Below, one piece after another: positions 58,770 to 64,000 of a stretch of 64,000 bases of DNA (positions are counted from its first letter, which is position 1; each line of letters starts with the position of its first letter). Below the pieces are notes generated by a model, which ran no database searches, was not told where the DNA came from, and saw nothing but the letters and a program-made list of their open reading frames with translations. Source of the stretch: Fremontodendron californicum. Lineage: Eukaryota; Streptophyta; Magnoliopsida; Malvales; Malvaceae. Both the position numbers and the translations under genes were made by a program. The stretch covers positions 9,530,001 to 9,594,000 of the forward strand of contig JAULJL010000028.1 of NCBI GenBank assembly GCA_030761205.1, given 5' to 3'.

Positions 58770-58985
58770 TAATAAAATCTGTCCGAAGATTGGGCTATTC
58801 ACCTGGTCCAACAAGCTTGATCTGAATTATGAAATATATGAATATTGATATAAGAATAATTTTTTTAATATATTTTAATTTGTAAAACGAGATTTTCGTG
58901 CTTGTCGAGCAAGGCTTTGGACATGCAAATTTTTTCGTAGTCGGCTTGACCTAATCCATGGACAGGTCTAGACTTGATATGTTGA
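58770..58985. repeat. Dispersed repeat family C, partial copy
   Basis: ACCTGGTCCAACAAGCTTGA, the AT core AATATTGATATAAGAATAAT, and CTAATCCATGGACAGGTCTA at the right end. Part of the right end is duplicated at about 59000-59022. Confidence 0.45.
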
Positions 58986-59044
58986 TTCCTAGTGCATTGA
59001 CCTAATCCATGGACAGATCTAGTTTTTCGTGTCGTCGGGCTAGG

Positions 59045-59344
59045 TGATGCAGGAGCATAGACTTAGGATTATTTTGCTATGCCTATTTTATTTAGTTATT
59101 ATTTTGAGTTGATGTTTTTATGCTTTTAATATTTTATTAGGTCATGTGACTAGCATGTGACTTTTGATGAGAGAACTATTATAAATACCCTAATAAGGGT
59201 TAGTAGCCGCCAGTTTATGATTATTATTGAGTGAAACTCTTTTAATAAAGGTTTTAAAAAATCTTAAACCTAATTATCTTGTCCTTTTCAATAGAGTTGC
59301 TATCTTTTTCTATTTAATTGCTATTTTGATCTTATCCTGCATCA
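59045..59344 (+). repeat. 5' LTR of the chromovirus
   Basis: 300 bp, starting TGATGCAGGA and ending TCCTGCATCA, a perfect 10-base inverted end. Contains a TATA-like CTATTATAAATACC near 59177. Confidence 0.85.
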
Positions 59345-59347
59345 AAT

Positions 59348-59360
59348 TGGTATCAGAGCA
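59348..59360 (+). other. Primer binding site, initiator tRNA-Met type
   Basis: TGGTATCAGAGCA begins three bases after the LTR. It is complementary to the 3' end of initiator tRNA-Met, the common primer of plant chromoviruses. Confidence 0.88.
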
Positions 59361-59400
59361 AAACAGATCCTAGTTTTTGTTTCAAGATTCACAGTTAGCC

Positions 59401-60511
59401 ATGGTTGGACGTGGTAAAGGCCGTGCAAGAGGGAATCAAGGTCAGCAAACAGAATTGACTGAGATGAGGTGCATGATTGAAGAATTGTGGAGGGCTGTAT
59501 AAACCTTACAGCGACAGGGACATGTGGGAGCTCGAATGGAGATTTCAGAAGGTGACCACGACCCTTTTAATATGTCGGAAGGTGGTATGGAGGAAGAATC
59601 TGATGAGGGAGAGGCTGAGAACCCCTTTCATAACGTTGGACTTGCGAATCTTGCAGTACGAGGTGGATTGGAAGAGCGGTTGTTACATGCCCTAGAATTG
59701 AATGGTGGAGGAGTGAGGATCCAAGTGGATGATTTCATGGGGAGCTACACGCGGAAGACTATTTGGATTGGAAAGCCACTGTAGAAAATTATTTTGAATG
59801 GAAGCCTATGGTTGAACCTCGAATGGTCTTATTTGTGAAGCTTCACTTGAAAGGTGCAGCACTTCAATGGTGGAAAAGAGTTGAAGAACAACGAGCACGT
59901 CAAGGCAAGCAAAAAATCAGTAGTTGGGAACATATGAAGGGAAAGATGCGGAAACAGTTCTTGCCAGCAGATTATGCAATGGAACTCTATAGAAAATTTC
60001 ACCTACTTAGACATAATGGTAGAACGATTGATCACTACACTTCTGAATTCAATAACCTGTCTATTAGAGTTGGTTTGAAGGAGACAAATGAACAGTTGAC
60101 CTCTCGCTATTTTGCGGGAATGGATCAAGGCATCAGAGATGAATTGGGGTGGTTCGTTTATTTAATTTGGAAGATGCTCGACAGTCTGCCTTACAAGTTG
60201 AGAAACTGGTTTTGCGCTATGGTGCAAGGAGGCATCTATTTAGCAAGACGGATAGTGTTTCCCAAGGAAATTTCAGTGGTAGAGGAACTGCTTCAACCAG
60301 TAAGGTGAATGGAGGGAATATAATGGGAAACAACAAAGGTGACAAGGGGAAGAATGAGTTAAGGGGTGGAACACAGTCTAATTTTAGCAAGACAGGAGGT
60401 GGAAATCAAATCAGGTGTTTCAATTGTGGAGAAAGAGGACACGCTTCTTACACATGTCCTAAAAGAAGGGTGAATCTGATTGAAATTGATGAGGAAGGCA
60501 AAGAACTTTAA
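59401..60511 (+). pseudogene. Chromovirus gag with zinc knuckle, frame-broken
   Basis: The start ATG at 59401 (MVGRGKGRARGNQGQQTEL) meets a TAA at about 59500. Gag then continues in other frames: the core LKGAALQWWKRVEEQ at about 59850-59890, a shift near 60148, and the zinc knuckle CFNCGERGHASYTC (CX2CX4HX4C) at about 60416-60457. It ends at the stop at 60509-60511. Confidence 0.82.
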
Positions 60512-60922
60512 GAGCCCATCTATGATGATCATAATGACGATGATGATGACGTAGATATCTATCCAGTACAAGGAGAGTCATTGATGGTTAAGAGGGTGAT
60601 GACAACAACAGCCAAAGAGGATAAGGAAGATTGGAGGAGGCGAAGCATTTTTAGAACCCGCGTTCTTTGTGGTGCTAAAGTATGCGACGCCATTATTGAC
60701 AATGGGAGTTCGGAAAACTATATTTCCAAGGAAACAGTGGACAAACTACACTTGCCTACAGAGAAACACCCTCACCCATACAAGATCCAGTGGGTTAAAA
60801 AAGGATTTGAGATACCAGTGAAATCTCAATGTTTAGTCAAATTTATTATGGGAAGTAATGTGGATGATGAAGCTTTATGCGACGTTGTGCCGATAGATGC
60901 ATGTCATATTCTTTTGGGTTGA
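60512..60922 (+). pseudogene. Chromovirus aspartic protease region
   Basis: An acidic linker (about 60512-60570) leads into a retropepsin-like domain. Its active-site region reads IIDNGSSENYIS, with DNGS in place of the more usual DSG/DTG triad. It ends in ACHILLG followed by TGA at about 60920 where the polyprotein should continue with PWLF. Confidence 0.75.
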
Positions 60923-62382
60923 CCTTGGTTATTTGATCATGATATGCAACACTTCACTAAAGAAAACACATATTCCTTCCATAGATCGGGTAAAAAGTAC
61001 ACTCTACATCCTCACAGAGAAGGTGTGACATCCAAAACTAGCAAGTTGAATGGGTTTCTAACGGCTGAAGAGTTGGAGGATGAAGGCAAGGAAGCAGGAG
61101 TGGTGTTTGCTGTTATCAGCAAGGTTATAAATAGTGTTGGCTGTGATGGAGACCTCAAAGAACGATCTATTGCAGTTCAAAGGTTGTTAGACGAGTTCGC
61201 TGAGTTGGTTGGTGACACTTTGCCACAAGGCTTACCACTAATGAGGAGCATTCAACATGCCATGGACTTAGTACTTGGAGCATCTCTACCTAATCCACCA
61301 GCATATAGAATACCACCTGCACAACGGCTCGAGATGCAAAAGCAAGTTGAAGAGCTGATGGAGAAAGGCCTGGTACGTGAGAGCAAAAGTCCATGTGCTT
61401 GTCCGGCCCTGATTGCCCCTAAGAAAGATGGTTCTTGGAGGATGTGTGTTGACAGTCGTGCCATAAACAAAATTACAATCAAGTATCGGTTTCCAATTCC
61501 ACACTTGGAGGACATGCTTGATCAGTTGGCGGGTTCTCAAATATTCTCTAAGATTGATTTAAGAAGTGGATATCATCAAATTAGACTGAGGGAAGGAGAA
61601 GAATGGAAGACTGCCTTTAAGACTCCAGATGGCTTATATGAATGGCTAGTAATGCCTTTCGGTCTTTCTAATGCTCCTAGTACATTCATGCGAATCATGA
61701 CCGAGGTACTCAAACTTTTTTTGAAATATTTTGTTGTCGTTTATTTTGATGATATTTTGATATACAGTTTGAGTGAAAATGAGCACTTAGTGCATTTGTG
61801 CCAAGTTCTGGAAGTACTACAAAAAGAGAAGCTCTTTGTAAATTTGAAGAAATGCTCATTTTTACAAAATGAGGTTGTGTTTTTGGGATTCATTGTCTCT
61901 GTAGAAGGATTGAAACCTGATCCTGAAAAGGTTCATGCGATTATGGATTGGCCATTACCATAGTCAGTCAAGGAAGTTAGGAGTTTCCATGGACTAGCCT
62001 CATTTTATAGGAGATTCAAAAGGAATTTCAGCTCCATTATAAGCCCCATCACTGAAACCTTGAAGAAGGATCACTTCGACTGGACAAATTCAGCTCAAAA
62101 GGCCTTTGAGCGAATCAAAATACTTTTGACAGAAGCACCCGTTCTTGCTTTACCGGACTTTGATAAGCTATTTGTTGTGGAATGTGATGCTTCTCATAAT
62201 GGAATTGGAGCTGTTCTTAGTCAAGAAGGAAAACCTCTGGAGTTTTTCAGTGAGAAGTGGTCAGATTCTAAGCGAAGGTATTCCACTTATGATTAGAGTT
62301 CTATGCTTTGGTGCGAGCAATTCAGCATTGGCAGCATTACCTAGCTTATCGGGAGTTTGTTATTTATTCAAACCATTAAGCT
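60923..62382 (+). pseudogene. Chromovirus reverse transcriptase and RNase H
   Basis: RT motifs in order: CVDSRAINKITIKYRFPIPH, KIDLRSGYHQIRLREGEEWK, MPFGLSNAPSTFM and the catalytic YFDD at 61742-61753. TAG at 61961-61963 interrupts just after the RT thumb. RNase H begins at about 62150 with VECDASHNGIGAVLSQ and is broken by TAG at about 62294 and a frameshift before 62383. The RT sequence is of the chromovirus type with GLYEWLVMPFG. Confidence 0.85.
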
Positions 62383-63370
62383 TTGAAATATTTGAGTTCG
62401 CAAAAGAAACTCAATGACCGTCATGCTAAGTGGAGTTCTTTCTTGGATGAATTCAATTTTTCTTTGAAGTATAAGACAGGGAAGACGAATGTGGTGGCAG
62501 ATGCCTTGAGTAGACGATCGTTGGTTTTAACTACGATGAGTTCCCTAGTTATTGGATTTGAAGAGCTAAAAAATCAATATGTCACTGACTCATATTTCAA
62601 TAAGGTTGTGACAAAGTTACAAGGACCAGAAGCTGACAAAAGATTGTCATACAGATTGCATGAAGGGTATCTCTTTAAAGGCAACCAACTTTGCATTTCA
62701 GAAGGATCTTTGAAAAGGGAACAAATCATTCGAGAACTTCATGGGAATGGTCTAGGAGGACATTTTGGCAGAGACAAGACGATGGTGTTGGTGACAGATC
62801 GTTACTACTGGCCGCGTATGTATAAGCACGTGAGCAGATTTGTGAAACGGTGCTCTGTTTGTCAGTTTAGCAAAGAGACATCTCAAAACACTAGGTTGTA
62901 CACGCCATTACCACGCCATTACCAGAACCAGAGGCACCATGGATTCACTTGAGCATGGATTTTGTGTTGGGTCTTCCAAAAACATCAAAGGGGTATGACT
63001 TTATTTTTGTTGTGGTGGATAGGTTCTAAAAAATGGCACATTTCATTCCCTGTTCTAAAACAGCGGATGCCTCCCACATCGCTGATCTGTTTTTCAAGGA
63101 CGTGGTACGGTTACATGGTGTTCCAACATCAATTGTTTTTGATAGAGATGTCAAATTTTTGGGCCACTTCTGGAGAACTTTGTGGCGAAAATTAGGAACT
63201 AAATGGAAGTATTCTAGCACATGTCATCCACAAACAGATGGTCAGATTGAAACAGTTAATAGGAGTTTGGGTAATTTGCTGAGATGTTTGGTTAGAAACT
63301 ATGTGAAAAGCTGGGATTCAGTTATACCGTAGGCTAAGTTTGCTTACAACAATTCAGTCAACAGAACTAT
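62383..63370 (+). pseudogene. Chromovirus integrase
   Basis: The RNase H end KTGKTNVVADALSRR (62477-62520) is followed by the integrase zinc finger (H..H in HGNGLGGHFG, then CSVCQ at about 62852-62866). The DDE core has D in SMDFVLGLPKT (about 62950), D in VFDRDVKFLG (about 63137) and E in HPQTDGQIETVN (about 63247). Stops and shifts fall at about 62900-62950, TAA at 63028-63030 and TAG at 63330-63332. Confidence 0.82.
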
Positions 63371-64000
63371 AAAGAAGACTCCTTTTGAAGTTGCATATGG
63401 TCTCCAACCTCAACATGTGTTGGACCTGGTGCCATTGCCACAAGAAGCTAAGGTGTGCGATGATGGAGAAGCTTTTGTTGATCATGTCCACAGGGTTCAT
63501 GAGGAGGTGCAAGTAGCTCTAAAAACTAGTAATACGGCATATGCTGCCAATCAACATAGGCGTCTCAAGGAGTTTGAAGAGGGAGATTTAGTGCTAGTAC
63601 ACTTGAAGAAAGAGAGATTTTCTAAGGATACTTATCATAAGTTAAAGTCCCGGAAATTTGGACCGTGTAAGGTGCTGAAAAAGATTAGCTCTAATGTCTA
63701 TTTAATAGAGTTACCTCTCGAGTTGCGGATTAGCCCAATTTTTAACATCTCAGACTTGTATTCATTTGAGGGGTTTGATGAAGAGGATGTGACTACAGTT
63801 GCAGAACAAGTTGATCAACTTCCCGCGAAACAATCTGATGTCGTCTAAGAAGTTTTAGATGTCAGGGAAGTGAAATCTAGAAGGGGAAATGCATATAGGC
63901 GATTCCTAATAAAATGATTGGGAAAAGCAGCTTGTGAAAGTACTTGGATTGCCGAATATTAGTTGAGAAAGATCGATCCTGAAATATATGTAGAGGCGGC
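63371..64000 (+). pseudogene. Integrase C-terminal GPY-type module and chromodomain, cut by window end
   Basis: KFGPCKVLKKISSNVYLIEL (about 63655-63715) is the GPY/F module. After TAA at 63847-63849 the same frame reads EVLDVREVKSRRGNAYRRFL and ESTWIAEY, a chromodomain with its aromatic residues partly kept. Further stops are TGA at about 63916 and TAG at about 63958. Chromodomains help target integration to heterochromatin. Confidence 0.75.

Larger units (their letters stand above)
59045..64000 (+). mobile_element. Ty3/gypsy chromovirus, decayed, 3' end outside window
   Basis: The 5' LTR is followed by a tRNA-Met primer site, then gag, protease, RT, RNase H, integrase and chromodomain, the Ty3/gypsy chromovirus order. 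The short 300-bp LTR suggests a Reina- or Galadriel-like clade. In-frame stops and frameshifts occur in every domain, so this copy cannot be autonomous. The 3' LTR lies beyond 64000. The left flanking base set is CTAGG (59040-59044), the expected 5-bp duplication to look for on the right. Confidence 0.88.

Overview
The window is nuclear DNA of a flowering plant, most likely a eudicot. It is AT-rich, has GT-AG introns, and carries Ty3/gypsy, Ty1/copia, hAT-like and Mutator-like elements. The host genes are typical of angiosperms: a SPOROCYTELESS/NOZZLE homologue, an ABC1/ADCK kinase and UBP14-like exons. There is no bacterial or organellar signature, and I saw no tRNA or rRNA gene and no CRISPR array.

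Positions 1-19452 are a stack of nested insertions. A small hAT-like repeat (remnant 19370-19452) is cut by a Ty1/copia element (3' internal end 18279-18688, 3' LTR 18689-19369). That element is cut by a Tat/Ogre-like gypsy element, which has a decayed gag, no visible pol, tandem-repeat-rich 3' sequence and a roughly 6.1-kb 3' LTR at 12210-18278. The gypsy element is in turn cut by a complete non-autonomous LTR retrotransposon at 4982-12100. This youngest element has about 2.05-kb LTRs that are almost identical, a 5-bp target duplication CAAAC, a tRNA-Asp-type primer site and only a gag-like reading frame broken by one in-frame TAG.

Positions 19450-53200 are gene-poor. The clearest gene is SPL/NZZ on the minus strand (24614-26170, three exons, 308 aa, C-terminal EAR motif). 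A probable small membrane protein gene with a frame problem lies at 39587-42335 (minus). A decayed UBP14-like deubiquitinase pseudogene covers 44561-50841 (minus). The rest is AT-rich DNA with many short inverted-repeat elements: a Mutator-like MITE with a 9-bp duplication at 28399-28976, an 8-bp-duplication hAT-like family with at least six copies in the window, and a dispersed repeat family with GC-richer ends.

Positions 53260-58551 hold an intact-looking ABC1K/ADCK2-like kinase gene (plus strand). Its last intron has taken in three different hAT-like MITEs. Positions 59045-64000 are the 5' LTR and coding region of a decayed chromovirus (Ty3/gypsy with gag, protease, RT, RNase H, integrase and chromodomain); its 3' LTR lies beyond the window.

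The genes do not form one pathway. The window reads as a few host genes in a transposon-dense region. The least familiar item is the young gag-only LTR element with its internal polypurine-like motifs.
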